A stretch of DNA of 64,000 bases, taken from Haliclona indistincta. Taxonomy: Eukaryota > Porifera > Demospongiae > Haplosclerida > Chalinidae. This document shows, in pieces, positions 1-12,538 of the stretch (the first letter of the stretch is position 1; each line of letters starts with the position of its first letter). The DNA is taken from NCBI GenBank assembly GCA_964017065.1, contig OZ024790.1:801218-865217 (forward strand), given 5' to 3'. A program made the position numbers and the translations under genes. The notes below the pieces were generated by a model. That model ran no database searches, was not told the DNA's origin, and saw nothing but the letters and a program-made list of their open reading frames with translations.

Positions 1-580
1 GAGAACACCGGCGTAGGACTGGTATGCGCCGCTGTGCCTGGGATAGCTGGATAGGCTGTATCTGAATAAGTGTCATTAGTTACCGCCTACTTTTTTCTAC
101 GTCAAGCAATTGATGGGTGTAACTTCTAATTATAGTAGCAATAAATATTTCGATATCCCATGGGAGTGATTGACAGTTGCATGCCCTCTTTCTCTATACG
201 CCCTAGGTTCTAGCTCGCTGAAAACTAAGCGCTGAAACGTGCAACACAAGCTAAAGTCGATATTTGCTTGAAAATGAATTGTAAGGATTTGGGTTATAAG
301 ACTCTGTTCGTGAGTTATGGTGTGATTGCTTACATCGCGATCGCTGGTGATCTAGTTGGTGATGTAAAAACAAAATTGTCTACTGCTGGCTGCTATCTCG
401 CTATCTCGCTCGTGTATGTGATGTGCCCTGCACTCGAACTGGACATTATAGACACGCCCAGTTGAATTAGTAGTCAGCACTGATTGGCTTCTGATTGCAT
501 AACTATTATACTGCATTGTGATTGCTGGTACAACAGCTGCATTCCACTGAAGCATCTGCACCCTTGGTGCCTAGTTATGA
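1..580 (+). repeat. ATGCCTCGGT-family element, partial copy
   Basis: From about 190 to 575 this matches the block at 28,850-29,450: the same stretches occur in order (GAAAACTAAGCGCTGAAAC, ACACGCCCAGTT, GATTGGCTTCTGATTGCATA) and it ends in the hairpin GCACCcttGGTGC-type terminus. Other copies lie at 14.05-18.6 kb, 23.1-23.8 kb, 23.8-24.2 kb and 27.6-28.8 kb. A short open frame at 268-465 belongs to the repeat and is not a gene. Bases 1-190 show nothing else recognisable. The element is non-autonomous; its superfamily is unknown. Confidence 0.6.
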
Positions 581-798
581 AGGAAAAGAGTGTGAGGTAC
601 ACTACACAACATGTCTATGCCTCTAGGTACTGTAGTCATGTGAGTCATGATCATTGAGATCAGTACAACATGAGGAAAGAGCCTTGAGCTGGACAGTAAC
701 CAGTGCAAGTGTATGATATCACTGCATAATAGTTATTAATTGAGGGAGCTTCATTACTGCATGATAGCCATTTTATTGACCATCTTCATCACCTGCAG

Positions 799-3700
799 AA
801 TGGGAACACTTCACTGGATCTAGCAAAGCTGAATGGTCATCAGTCTGTTGTCGACTACGTAGTGACACTTGGTGAGTATATTCACACCATGCAGTAACCA
901 TGACAACATGATGCTTGGTGTTCACATGCTCAAGTGAGAGATACTGTACGTAATCTGCTCATAAGTGCGCGTGTGTGTGTGTACAGAATATGAATAAGCT
1001 AGTAATTTTGAACGGATATGGAGCACATAATGAGAAAGGAGCATCAATCAAACTCCAATAGACCTTTTCCAACTCTGTATATTTGGTAGAAAATCTGTAT
1101 ACTTGGTAGGCAAGAATGTACAGTAGTGATTGGGAGATAGGCTTTCACCACACCACTACACTGTGAGTAAGGCAACGACATCAACAAGGCTTGCAGGTTT
1201 TGTTTATCTGTGATAAAGCTGCATAGTTCACAAACTCTGCTGGGTGGTACCACATGGCTCATTCATGAACATAGCAGCTAGCTGTAGCCTAGTAAACAAC
1301 TAGTACAGATGAATACAAGTGGTGTTGATGCTTGTGTTATCAGCTGTGAGGCAGAATCTGAAGCTGGACCAAGCAGTGCTACACAATTGGTAAATTATAA
1401 AGCACCCTAGCATAGAATAGTGGTTAAATGTTTGAGCATAATCTGCTCATGCCTAGTTTCAGACAAGAATTTAAAAAGTTCAATAGTTTATAGATAGTGC
1501 TAAGTAAACTGTTTGTTTTGGCTTGTATTAGCAGTCATTGCCAGAAATGCAATACATTTTGCGGTCATGTACAGATTTCTCTACAGTTTCCACTCCATGA
1601 TGTCTTAACAGTCATCTACACATCCAGAAGACACAAGAAGATAGCTAAGAGTGCAGTGCTAGGTCGCTGAAGCAGTATAGCTACGATAAAACTGAAAAAT
1701 AGTGATGACCGTAATTTTACTTTTCTAATTATCGGTAAATCTGAGTACAAAAATCACCAAATTTTGCTTCTGGGGGACAAATATGCACACGTCTACCAGA
1801 GCTAAAACAAACAGCAGGTGAGTCTATTTATAGCCGTGAACAACAATCCGTTTTGAAAAACTCGTAAGATTTGCCCGTTAGACTGGTCTAGCCTTACGAA
1901 ATTTTGAAAACGATCAACTATTGTATTACAGCAATGGGGCTGCCTCACGAATGGCTCGTTGTCTGAGAGACAAATTTGCGCTCATAGTGGCGCTTATACT
2001 TAGAGGCATGGTGGGTTAGCTAAGACCTTCTAGTACACCAGTTCGAAAAAAGTGTGTTAGTCGTTCGTTGACTGCAGGTGCCTGGTTGTTTGCTTGCCCT
2101 GAAAGCCCGTAATACAAAATGTCGCTGTTAGTATATGGAGAAATGTCCGGAAAATTATTGTCCGTGTCATTTCTTTTCTAGTAATATATTGACAGTGGGA
2201 TGCCTTATAAGGAAAAAGCTGTTATGGTGAAGTGTGCATGTTGGTTGTCATAGTCAATGCAAGGATAGTGAGTGTGTGGTTAGCCTGTGATAACAGCTAT
2301 ACATGGCTTCCCTGTATTGCACAATGGCATGTATTCATCAAATGGTATAAATAAAGATATCGATAAGGTGGTCATGGGCGTTATTAGAATCATTTCTCAA
2401 TCGCTCTGTGTAGAAATTCTGCATTCTTCTCCTCGCTCTGAGATAAGGAATTATTTGTTCTACAACCGCCTTACCTTGGGAAACGGATAAGTCCTTTAGT
2501 GGCTTGCTGAGGATGAAAAGTTTTTCACGTAGACCCAAGGATTCTTGCGTCTGCAGTGACAAGCAATTTCGTGCCTGAAATCACTCTGGAATCACTGCTC
2601 CAATTCTCAAACAGAAGAATATATACTGCAAAGGTTAGCTACCAATGTTACTGTAGCTACTAGATGCAAGAAATCAGCACAAACCGAACATGTTCGAGAT
2701 AGATCGTTGAGTTCAGGGCACACCTGAATACCGATCTTCTGCTTCTGTTGACAGTGGCGTAGGAAGATATTTTCGAAAGTGATGCACTAGACAACAGAAG
2801 TGGGCGAGCGAAGCGAGCCCGAAAAATTTTGCTAATTAATTATTCATGATTATGCAATTTACAGTACGTTGTGCCGCGAATTTGCAGTCTTGATCTTGGT
2901 TGGTCTTCCTGAGACGGCTGTGTGGACGATCGCCTTGAAAATATGCAATAATTATTGTTGTGCACCATGGGCCTGCAATAACAAGCTTGTTTAATAATGA
3001 TATTCATGAAGACTGGGCGTGTTACTTAGTAGTGAATATTATTAACTGGGTAAATTCAAGGTGATGCTCCAGCACCAGTGCACCATTTATTCCTACGCCG
3101 CTGGTTGAACAGTTTGAGTTGATTTCGTGCATCTAGTAGCTATATACAGTAACATAGTTAGCTAACCTTTGCAGTGTATATTCTTCTGTTTGAGAATTAG
3201 AGCAGTGATTCCAGAGTGATTTCAGGCACGAAACTGCTTGTCACTCATGCAGACGCAAATAAGAATCCTTGGGTTTACGTGAAAAACTTTTCATCCTCGG
3301 CGAGCCACTAAAGGACTTATCCGTTTCCCAAGGTAAGGCGGTTGTAGAACAAATAATTCCCTATCTCAGAGCGAGGAGAAGAATGCAGAATTTCTACACA
3401 GAGCGATTGGGAATGATTCTAAATAACGCCCATGACCACCTTATCGATATTTTTATCTGTACGATTTGATAAATGAATACGTGCCATAATGTTATCAGGT
3501 GTGGCTACTAACCACTCATCAAGCATTGATACCAACTTGCTACTTGCAGTACATTCTCAAGTAGCTAAGTTTTGCCAGTACTATTATTTAATTTTCTGCA
3601 AAATTTAGTACCAGTGAACATCAAAATTTTAATGATTGTCATTACTGAATTAACAGGTCCGCATTAATTTTAAGGTGCGTGGGTTTGAATCCTATACTGT

Positions 3701-6700
3701 CTTGTATTTTGTTCACGATTGAGTTCGAATCCAGCTTCAGATGGTTTTAATAATTATTTTAACACAGCAAGCTAGAAGCATAAAATTTAATACCCGCATA
3801 GTGCACAAATCCTACAAACAGTACCTGTAAATAATTGTAACTCTAAGGTACTTGCAATATCTTTTTTTATTATTATTTTTTTTTATTTTTTTTTAAGTTA
3901 GGTATCTAGTGGTGTGGTGTAGGGAATGATACAAAATAAAAATAATTGTTAGTTCAGAGGAGACCACGAACTCTCAGCTCTAATGACATCCACAGGCAGA
4001 AGTGGTGTTGTTTTTGAAGGTCTTCCAACAGCTGATCGATGTCCTCAGAAGCATAAGATAGATGATCTCAGAAGGGAAAAAGACAGGACACATCTCAGCC
4101 AGGCCATTGTGGTACTATACGTTTGCCCATGCTTTTCGGAGAGGAGAGAGGCCATGCGTTTGTAAAAGATCGAAGCTTCTTTCGCCATTCCACCAGTAGA
4201 GGAAAACACAAGTGGGGAAAATGAGCTGTGTTCCACATCACGGATACGCTGTAGGTATAGCCTCTTTTTCTCTTTCTCATGGGATCTGTAAGTTGACAAG
4301 AGCGAGGATTGTCGGTTTGAGGTTGCGTATGGATTGAAAACCCTTACGTCAAAGTAGCTTCTTTCTCTGCTCGTACCCCAAAACCCATCAGCAACAATGT
4401 CTAACCGAGCACCACTATCTCTGTTGGCGGTGGCACCCAACAGCTCCTCACCGCTCAACTCCTGGAGTGGAGGCTCAATTGCCACATTTGTGCAGACTTC
4501 AGACAAAAGTGAAGCAGTAAGATCTCTAAGTTCATTGTGACGAAGTGTAGGGAGCCCACCTCGACTGCAAGAGAGAGAATGTTCCACTGATAGGGGCTTT
4601 CCACAGACACATTCATCAGGAAGGTTGTTTGGACGCCAGCCATATCGAAGGGCAAGGGCGTCTCTGCAATATCTTACAGAGAGTATCAAACACCATTCAG
4701 TAGAAACACTTCGGGAAAGTACCTTCACAGAAATGTGATCTGTGACGTTTATACCTACACAGCATTGACGTCATCGATGGTTAGCAACGATACTAGACAA
4801 GCTTTTTATAGAGTGACTGATGTAGGCGAGAATAATTATAGTGAGTTAGACATGACAATGGCTGAGAGAGAAGATATGCATGCTCTTTGTGGTTTTTTAT
4901 TGAGCAGCAGCGAGCTCGGTCCTTCTCAGCAAAAGTCACATTATCGATGTTCAACAACTAAAGGACGCGTGCTTGTTTTTTTTGTTTTGTTTTTTTTTTC
5001 TTTAAGAAAGTTTACACAATAGTGCAGGACAATGACCAAATAGCCAGAGGCTAAGAACGAGGGCCACACCCAAAAGCAAGAAACAAAAAAAAAACAAAAA
5101 AAACAACAACAATAGCAACAAAAACAAATTAGCAGTATCTTGTCATTAAAGAGCCTGAGTAGCTGTATTATCAATCATTGGTGCTTGATTCTTGCAGGAC
5201 ACGCCTTACACGGTCCCTCTCCTTCGGCAGCTCTATCTGATGACTTTCGACAGTGTCATGTAGTCGATGCTGCAGTTAGTCCAGTTGAGTGTGTGTCTCT
5301 GCTCAGCTGCGCTCGCAGTTCTACCAGTTCAGAGCTGACATCAGTGGGATGTGCTGATTCGGGTTGGCCATCCTCTGTACTTGAAGACACCATTCTGATC
5401 TACTAGATATAGCTTGAGGCCCAGCGTGACTCTATTCTTCTCCTGAATGAACTAGTCCTGGCTCTGTGCCAACGCTTATGAGGTGGTCTTCAACTAGCTG
5501 ACGAGTCTCCTCTGCTCCCGCTCCTGTAGGCAAGCCCAGTGCCTCTGCCGTGAGCTTCAAGTGTGCCCTCTTCAGTCTGACTGAGTTCAGTGAATAGAAT
5601 TGTCCATCTGGTAGGTCACTCACTTCATTCTTCTGTGTGGGCTGTCTGGTCCAAGGTGTCAGCAAGCTCTGCTGCAACATGTCGGCAATGTTGCTTTGTT
5701 GAGTGGAAACAGCTCCTCAGTAACCGCTGGCCTCTCTCTCCTCCGCCATCCAAGGGGTTTGGGGCTCCTGGCAATCACTGAACTTGCTTGACTCGCTGCT
5801 GATACTCAGTTTGGGAGTGTGATCTCAGTCGAACCTCCAAATGTGATCCTGCTACGTTTTAATTCAGGTTCAATTTCTGATCCAAAATCTAATTCAGTCA
5901 TCTATTCTAACGAACAACTGAATTACAGTTACTTTTTTCTCGCAACATTTTGATCTAGATACTGTAAACTATAAGCACTGTCTGGTATTGGCAAGCTATC
6001 TTTGGTGCCTTCTCGAGTGACTGAGCTTCGAGATCCATCGTGATTCCAGAGCTGTTTCACTTTGAACACACTCAGGTCTGATTATTGCTGCAAGGTTTTA
6101 TAGATTGTCCTAAATTCCTTAGTGCCAGAATAGAATTGTGCAGCTCAACTTGTTCAGTCCCTTGACAGCATTTCAGTTCTTTGTATGCCAGAAAAGCAGT
6201 TGCAAAGAACAGACATGACTGGACGACTTTAAAAGTTCTGCACGATACTGTCAACTAGTGCAAAGCCAGCTGTAGGTTAGAGAAAGTTAACGTAAACCAC
6301 ACCCACCGAACGGTATCCCATAACCCCACAGTAATTTTTTACTTTGCACTGGGTGTCTAATGCATCTGCTGATGGCTTACTAGAATACACCATGCATAAT
6401 TCAGTTCACCAATAAGGCATTGTGTACCTTTCTTTTTGGAAACCTATTACACTTTTTTCGAAAACATAACTACACAGTATTGTCTCCATTATTCAAACTC
6501 ATGAAGTGAGCTTATTAGTGGTTGGTATCTTCAAAAAATTAATCATAATTGCTGCTATAGTTCAGTAATGAAATGAAGGGTTGCCCGAGATTCACGATGA
6601 CAGCTGCAAAAATTTTTGATCGAATCTTAATTTTTCTATCTAATTGTTTACAAAATATATTTCGAGCTAGCACATGTACTCATGCAACTGATTATTACCA

Positions 6701-9700
6701 TGGGCGCGTAGGCGCGGGAGGGTTAAGCGTTTGGCTATGTCCGTATAGATGTGTGTGTGTGTACAAAAACGCGGCTGTTTACTACGGTACCTTACTGCTC
6801 AAACATTGTCATGAAATAGCCCTCAACTTCTCAGTTGTTGAGTATTTATTCTTTGAAAGACGCCTGCAAAGTCGAGATAGTCTCCTGTCGCGTGATTTAT
6901 TCATATTAACAACATCGCCGATTAAAACATTCCGGTATATGGGTGTGCCACAATTATGAGACTGAGCGAACAATTAAACGCGTGTTCACAGAACTCTAAT
7001 ATAATAGTTCACACTGATGTCACTAGGAGTAGCATTCACATCAATTCTCCACATTGCATAGCACACAGGGTATGTGTTCCATCATGAACTCTTGCTATGT
7101 TTATTTTCTATTCTAACAGAGACCATTTCCTACACAAAGCTAGTCCAAAGGGCTATGAGAGAGGGTCGTACTAAGCTCCTTATCATTAAAGCTCTCATCA
7201 CTGGTCCTCCTGGTGTGGGCAAGACCGGCATCAGACATCTCCTGCTTGGCCTACCACCTCCTCCTAGTAGGACCAGCACACCGTTAGCAACACGAGCAAC
7301 CAGAGCCATCTCTTTCTACCGCATCAAAGCCGATGGCAGCGGAGACGTTACATGGACGGAGCTCGATGACGAAACCTACCTCAAGTACATCACAGAGGAG
7401 GTGAAGATGATTGAGCTCAATCCATCTCGTGCTGTTCCTCCTCAACCAGCCACCAGCACCACTCCTGCAGCCACTGAGAGCAGTGCACAGGAACCATCTG
7501 ATGTTGATCACACTCCTCCAGTGCTATCACCAGCTACTCCACTGGTCTCTAGCTCATCACCAGCAGAGAGTGTCGAGGATACTAGTCTCCCGCCATTTCC
7601 TCCTAAAGTGGACGGCATAGCTTCCGATATCGTCAATAAGCTTATGACCAATCCTGACATCTCGAAAGAAAACAACAAAATGAAAACCTTTGTCCACTTA
7701 ATCGACTCTGGTGGACAGCCGTCATTCATCAGCCTCGTACCTGCATTTGTCAGGGGTAGCACGGTCAACATAGTAGCCTCAAAGTTCAACCACTCTATGA
7801 ATGATAAGCTCCAGTACGAGTATGTGATAGATGATCAGCATCTTCGCAAGCCAACGCAATTACAAAAGTCTCAACTTGAATTCATTGAAGAACTTATTCG
7901 CACTCTCACGTCTGTCAAGCACTCAGAGGAAGGCAGTGGTCAAGGATCATCTGAGCCAAAGTTCCTCCTGATCGGCACTCATGCTGACAAGCATAGACGG
8001 CTATTTGACCAGACACTTTCCGGTAAGAATCGATGGCTGAAGAATAGTCTTGGTGAGCTGAAGTCAATGTGCATTGAGGTTAGTCCTGATGGAGATATTC
8101 TCTTCCCAATCAACACTCGGGTCACAAAGGAACCAGATCGCAGTAAAGTAGCATCTGATTTAAGGAAGAAGATCATGGATGCTTGTAGCGATGCAGAAGT
8201 AGATATACCTACTAGATGGTATGTATTTGAACTGGAGGTGAGCGGCAAGGCAAAGAAGGAGGGTCGGAGTGTTCTAGGTCTGGCAGAGTGTCTAGGGGTA
8301 GGAGGGAATCTCAGAATGGGAGAGGAAGATGTGATAGCAGCACTAGTGTTTCTTGATGGCGCTGCTCTCTGCTTGTATTTCCAAGCTGCTGCCCCTCACC
8401 TGGTCTTCACTGACCCTCAGGCCATTCTCAGTGAAGTCACTGAAATATTGAATCTTGGCATTATCGACCTCCACCTCATTCCCTCTCAGTATCCTCTCCT
8501 TTCTGAGCACATGGCGTTGGTACGAAGGCTGCGAGACCGAGGGTTGTTTAACAAGAAGCTAGTAGATATTGTGTGCTCCAAGTATCGAGTGAATGAGGAG
8601 GGGAAGTGTAGTTACTCAGTGGATGACTTCCTGTCCATTCTACAGCATCTCCTAATCATAGCACCCGTGTGCATCGATGGAAAAGAGTTGTTTCTCATTC
8701 CCTCTATCCTTCCTACCAACAAGAAGATTTCCTCTCTTTCTTGTGATCTTGCTCCTCTTGTTCTTCTCTGTCGCACCAGGGTAATACCTCTTGGTATGTT
8801 CTCTGCCTTAGTAGTGGCTTTGCTTGGTGATAAGCTCTTTCTTCTTGATGAAATCATTGGTCGTAATGCAGTCAGTCTCGAGTGCAAGGTCGGTGGAGGA
8901 GTAGTGCTACTAGTAGAGTGCCATGCTTGGCTTACAGTTCACTTCAATGGTAACAAGTTAGCTGCTCCTCGTATCAGAGCCGCTATCCACCACGCCATAG
9001 CCACAGTCTGCAGGCAGCGTCATCTTGATACTAAGCAGATTGTGTTCACTGATGGGTTCTTCTGTCCCTTCAAGATCTGTGAATCCATTCCTCATGCTTG
9101 TGTGGCAGATACTGCCTTCTCTCCAGCTCATCTCACCTGCTCTGTTAGACCTAAGGTTGGTTGTGGTCCATGCTCTGATGATGGGATGCTGGCATGGCTG
9201 GCAGCACCAGATGGTGAGTGTGGCAGATGATGATCAGCATGTTAGTATTATAGTGTATCTTTTCATGTAGCCAGCACAGTCTCTGCCTCATCAGCCACTG
9301 CTACACCACAATCACCTCCTCCAACTGGTGAGATGTTATGTATGACACAGATTGTTTGATGATGGTCTATTTTCATGTAGTCTCTGTCTCAGCATCAGCC
9401 ACTGCTCAGTCTCCCTCCATCACTCTCTCATCTCCTCTTCCATCTGGTGAGCTAACAGTTGGTGCATGTCATGATGTGTATTCTGTTCGTCTGTGCAGGC
9501 ACTGATACAGTATCACGATTCCAGTTTATGGAATCAGTAGCTAGCAAGATATCTGCTAAATGGAAGAGAGTGGGTGTGTCTCTTGGGATAGAGCAGAATG
9601 ACCTTGATGCTATTGATCAGCGTCGTCGTGGAGATCCTCTTGAGTGCTTTAGTGATGTGTTCACATGCTGGCAGCAGCAGTCTACTCCACAGAGCCCAGC

Positions 9701-9788
9701 CAACTGGGCCACTCTTGTCACTGTGCTACGATCTAACTATGTAGGAGAAGAGGAACTGAGTGACACTATTCAGAATACATTTATGTGA
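799..9788 (+). CDS. Ankyrin-Roc-COR-death domain protein, copy A (5' exons off the window)
   Basis: Exons seen: 799-871, 7120-9213, 9271-9327, 9381-9446, 9499-9788 (stop TGA); all junctions are AG/GT and phases agree (phase 1 throughout). The first exon encodes the end of an ankyrin repeat (NGNTSLDLAKLNGHQSVVDY). The large exon encodes a Roc-type GTPase: P-loop GPPGVGKT, DSGGQ in the G3 position and THAD in the G4 position, with a long Pro/Ser/Thr-rich insertion between G1 and G3, followed by a COR-like region (LDGAALCLYF, HLVFTDPQAIL). Two small exons make a Ser/Pro-rich linker, and the last exon encodes a C-terminal death domain (KWKRVGVSLGIEQNDLDAID). The order resembles DAPK1 without its kinase. 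Roco proteins are usually dimeric GTP-dependent switches, and death domains mediate homotypic signalling contacts. The reading frame is intact. Earlier ankyrin exons, by analogy with copy B, should lie upstream of the window. Partner and pathway are unknown. Confidence 0.85.
2320..3490. mobile_element. Foldback element, arms about 330 bp
   Basis: The sequence at about 2330-2680 recurs inverted at about 3120-3480; both arms carry the same open frame (LFIL..PLKDLSVSQGKAVVEQ), which reads minus on the left arm and plus on the right. The loop (2690-3110) holds a further repeat containing GAAAAATTTTGCTAATTAAT, also seen near 35.58 kb. It lies in the long intron of copy A. No transposase is visible. 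Confidence 0.7.
3950..4740 (-). pseudogene. Retroelement-type ORF remnant with CxCG...HxxxC motif and nuclease-like region
   Basis: The open frame at 4045-4728 (227 codons) begins inside a domain and ends at a stop. It shows RDALALRYGW, then a zinc-binding-like CVCGKPLSVEHSLSCSRGG, RHNELRDLTASLLSEVC, and a stretch with RLDIVADGFWG followed by YFDVRVFNP, reminiscent of a PD-(D/E)xK nuclease core. The C-terminal part (IFYKRMASLLSEK, TMAWLRCVLSFSLLRS) is typical of a repetitive protein found in many copies in cnidarian and sponge genomes, which I recall as a retrotransposon product. No reverse transcriptase domain remains, so the element is 5'-truncated. It lies antisense in the intron of copy A. 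Confidence 0.6.
5180..5690 (-). pseudogene. Remnant of transposon ORF with SAP-like segment
   Basis: On the minus strand the frame 5680-5432 reads LKLTAEALGLPTGAGAEETRQ.. in a SAP/LEM-like pattern, followed after a stop by an ATG at about 5393 opening MVSSSTEDGQPESAHP and a coil-like ELVELRAQLSRD, which soon hits a stop. It has the same orientation as the nuclease-like remnant at 4.0-4.7 kb, so both are probably parts of one internally deleted element. The assignment to a SAP fold is by eye only. Confidence 0.4.
5800..7119. other. Intronic sequence of copy A, no gene seen
   Basis: This is the 3' part of the long intron. The open frame at 6573-6959 shows no recognisable domain. About 6500-6620 matches 36,755-36,850 of copy B (TTGGTATCTTCA, AATTGCTGCTATAGTT), and about 6665-6700 resembles 38,375-38,415, as expected for duplicated intron remnants. 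The intron ends in the acceptor TTCTATTCTAACAG, identical in both copies. Confidence 0.6.
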
Positions 9789-10337
9789 TTATAATTAGAG
9801 AGTGATTGGTATAAATTTTGACAATAATTAATAGTTTGTGAATTTTAAAGTTTTTTTTTTGTTTTTTTTTCAATTTTAGTTTAAACAAGTTTATTTTAAT
9901 AGTCGAGGCACTTGGAATTTTGTTTTGAAAAGAATAGCTTAATTAATTCATACAAAATTAATGAATAGTAAAATAGAATTGAGTTAAAGCTTAGAAGCCC
10001 ATGGTAGAGACAGTGTTCCCCATCTGAATTGCAACTGACAGTCACTGTGGTAGGAAAGCAGTTGATTTGGGGTCTCCTGACTGGCGCCTTCCCAAATCTG
10101 ATGAAATTTATAAGACATCTTTTTTGGACCAAAAACCCCAGATGACTCAATGGCAATATCATAGATATTATCTATGGCAATATATATAGGGTGAAAAGGT
10201 TACAGGAAATTTATTTGGAATTTAGTTGTTTTTTCACAAATCAATAATCATTGTTTTTGACCAATAAACTCGTATTACATGATATGATGATACACAGTCT
10301 CACAAAGCAACATTATCACAACACACACAGTCAGTGA
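9789..10337. other. Convergent intergenic region, copy A
   Basis: Holds the 3' end of copy A and the 3' flank of the minus-strand C9orf72 pseudogene. A plus-strand AATAAA lies at 10,263-10,268 (in CCAATAAACTCG, as in copy B) and a minus-strand AATAAA at 9895-9890. About 300 bp (roughly 9905-10,220) have no counterpart in copy B, so an insertion here or a deletion there separates the copies. Confidence 0.55.
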
Positions 10338-10737
10338 CTATACAAACTCAAGATCATTGAGAATGTGTTCAATGTCTTTCTGAGGGTCTCCCAGCACAGT
10401 CTTGTAGCTGTTAGGCTTCATTTTCTCAGCATAGCAAAGCACTGTACACAGATCCAGCACTGAGCTGAGAGCTAGATCTTTAATCACCACATCCTTGATA
10501 CCACTCTCTGATACTGGATGACTACCATGAGCAGGAAAGAGAGTGAGTGAGTGAGTGGTGTAGTGATCATCACTTACGGTTCACCATCGATGTATTTGCA
10601 GAGAGTGAAGGCTTTCATCTTGAGCATTCTCACAAACTGGTAAGTGTATGCCTCTCTAGTACCACCAGACTCTGGTAGTAACTGTAGCTAGTAGAGACAG
10701 CAGTAGCATCAGATGATGATCAGTGATAGCTAATACC

Positions 10738-10952
10738 ACGTTCACACCACTCATTGGAACCAATACTAACCGGGTTGGCCCGGTTGCTAATCTCTGATAG
10801 TATGAATGTAACTGAACTGATCTACAACTGGATTGAACTGCACCATCGCGGCACCCCAACCATAAGTGGGCTGCATTCTGCACGATTCAGTTGTGTTGGA
10901 ACTTTGATCATAAAGTGTAACACGGTTCGGTTCCAAGGGGCAGTGTGAACGA
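10738..10952. mobile_element. MITE in intron 9 of the C9orf72 pseudogene
   Basis: Imperfect terminal inverted repeats: ACCACGTTCACACCACT at the left and AGTGTGAACGAGG at the right, with GGAACC/GGTTCC inside. The orthologous intron of the intact copy has the same insertion (41,755-41,970), so it predates the duplication. Related fragments lie at 32.57-32.67, 34.08-34.19 and 42.2-42.9 kb. Confidence 0.65.
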
Positions 10953-12403
10953 GGATAATTAGTAGTTATTGGTCTATACCTGTCTGATGAAGTCCCACAC
11001 TAAATGACCTTCTATAAAGAGAATTCAATTTTCTGTCATTATCTTACCACTTACCTTTTTGATGTGCAGGAAGAGGTCTGGAACATATCGCTTGCCCTCA
11101 GACTTGCTTGTGGGTACACATCGCGTTGTCTTTCTCTCTTTCTCACTTAGAAATAGACCAAGTGTGTGAAGCATCTGAGTGAGTGATTGAGTGAGCGGCG
11201 TGAGGAAATACATCATGGTTTTGTTCCTTTTTAATTTCGTGTTTAAACATTTCGTTGCTCCAATAAATTTTAAGACGCATGGAAATTTAAAATGAGTGCC
11301 ATTTTCTACGTGGACAGTAGTAAGTGAGGGCAGACCTAACCTGATTAACTCTTCTTCTCTCGTTTCCTATCACTAGTGTGTAGCCTCCCATTTGTAGATG
11401 GCAGAGCACAGCACTGATAAGAGAGATAACAGAATACCATAAAAGCAACATAGCTACTATAATGTACTCATGTATAGGACATGTTACACTCACTTTGAAA
11501 TAAAGTCTACATTGAGATTTGGTTTGAGATAGTGATCATTCAGTTCTGTTCCTAGGAATGTGTCCTCTATATATATATCACATGATAATGAACACATAGC
11601 TTCATGTGTGCCTCACTGGTATATTGGTTGGTAGACTATCATATCGTACTGAGTACATGACCTGGCACAATCCCTCTAGTTTACGGGTGAAGTTATCCAT
11701 TAGAGGAGCTATCTGATCACGAACCATCACACGAATTGGTCTCTCACTCTAATCACAGAGAGAGAGATAGGGAAGGAAGGAGAGAGAGAGAAGGAGAGAG
11801 AGAGAAGGAGAGAGGGAGGGAAGGAAAGAAGGAGAGAGAGAATGAGTGATTGAGTTGAGAAATTAAGTATACTGTACATGTATAGCGGGTAATTTTGGAT
11901 GTTCAAAAATGACCCAGATATAATTTTGGCACCCAGCGCATACAGTACAGCATACCCAGCGTTCATGTATTATTGTAATAAAAAAGCTGATTTTGGCGAA
12001 AGCTTGCATTTACCAAAGTTTTCACATAGCAAAATTATCAAATTACAAAATTCACTACCACTAACAATAGTTGAATCATCATCGTCTTACTATCATTTCC
12101 TTCATGGGGTTGATGAAGTGCTTGTTGAGCAGTTTCTTCACTTTACTCTCACACAAGTGCATGGAATCGCTGCATGTACTCTGACAACTCTCTGTACGGT
12201 AAGGTCAGGAAGAATGAGAATATGCTGGTCTTGCCTCCTCTGAGAGGAGCTTTGAAGATGAAACTAGAGGCAACTGTGTCATATTTTTCAAGGGAGTAAA
12301 ATTTTGTTTCGAAATCTTTAATTTTGTCCTCACAACCAGCTTCGTCCTTGATAGAGAAGCTAGAGAGCATCATCAGTGTCTCTATAGAAGGCTCTGGAAA
12401 TGC

Positions 12404-12461
12404 TAGAGAGAGAGGGAGAGGGAGGGAGAGTGAGAGGGAGGGAGGGAGAAAGGGAGGGAGA

Positions 12462-12536
<75 letters not shown>
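12404..12536. repeat. Purine-rich (GA)n / GGGA microsatellite
   Basis: Imperfect GGGA runs followed by about 70 bp of pure GA. On the minus strand this is a CT tract ending exactly at the 3' splice site of exon 2 of the C9orf72 pseudogene. Poly-Ser/Leu and Arg/Glu open frames across it are artefacts of the repeat. Confidence 0.9.

Positions 12537-12538
<2 letters not shown>

Noticed and set aside
3655..3745. tRNA-like B boxes (GGTTTGAATCC, GAGTTCGAATCC)
   Set aside because: No cloverleaf or A box could be fitted; at most a degraded SINE piece.
6573..6959. 128-codon open frame
   Set aside because: Lies in the long intron of copy A, shows no domain, and its start overlaps sequence that is repeat-like in copy B.
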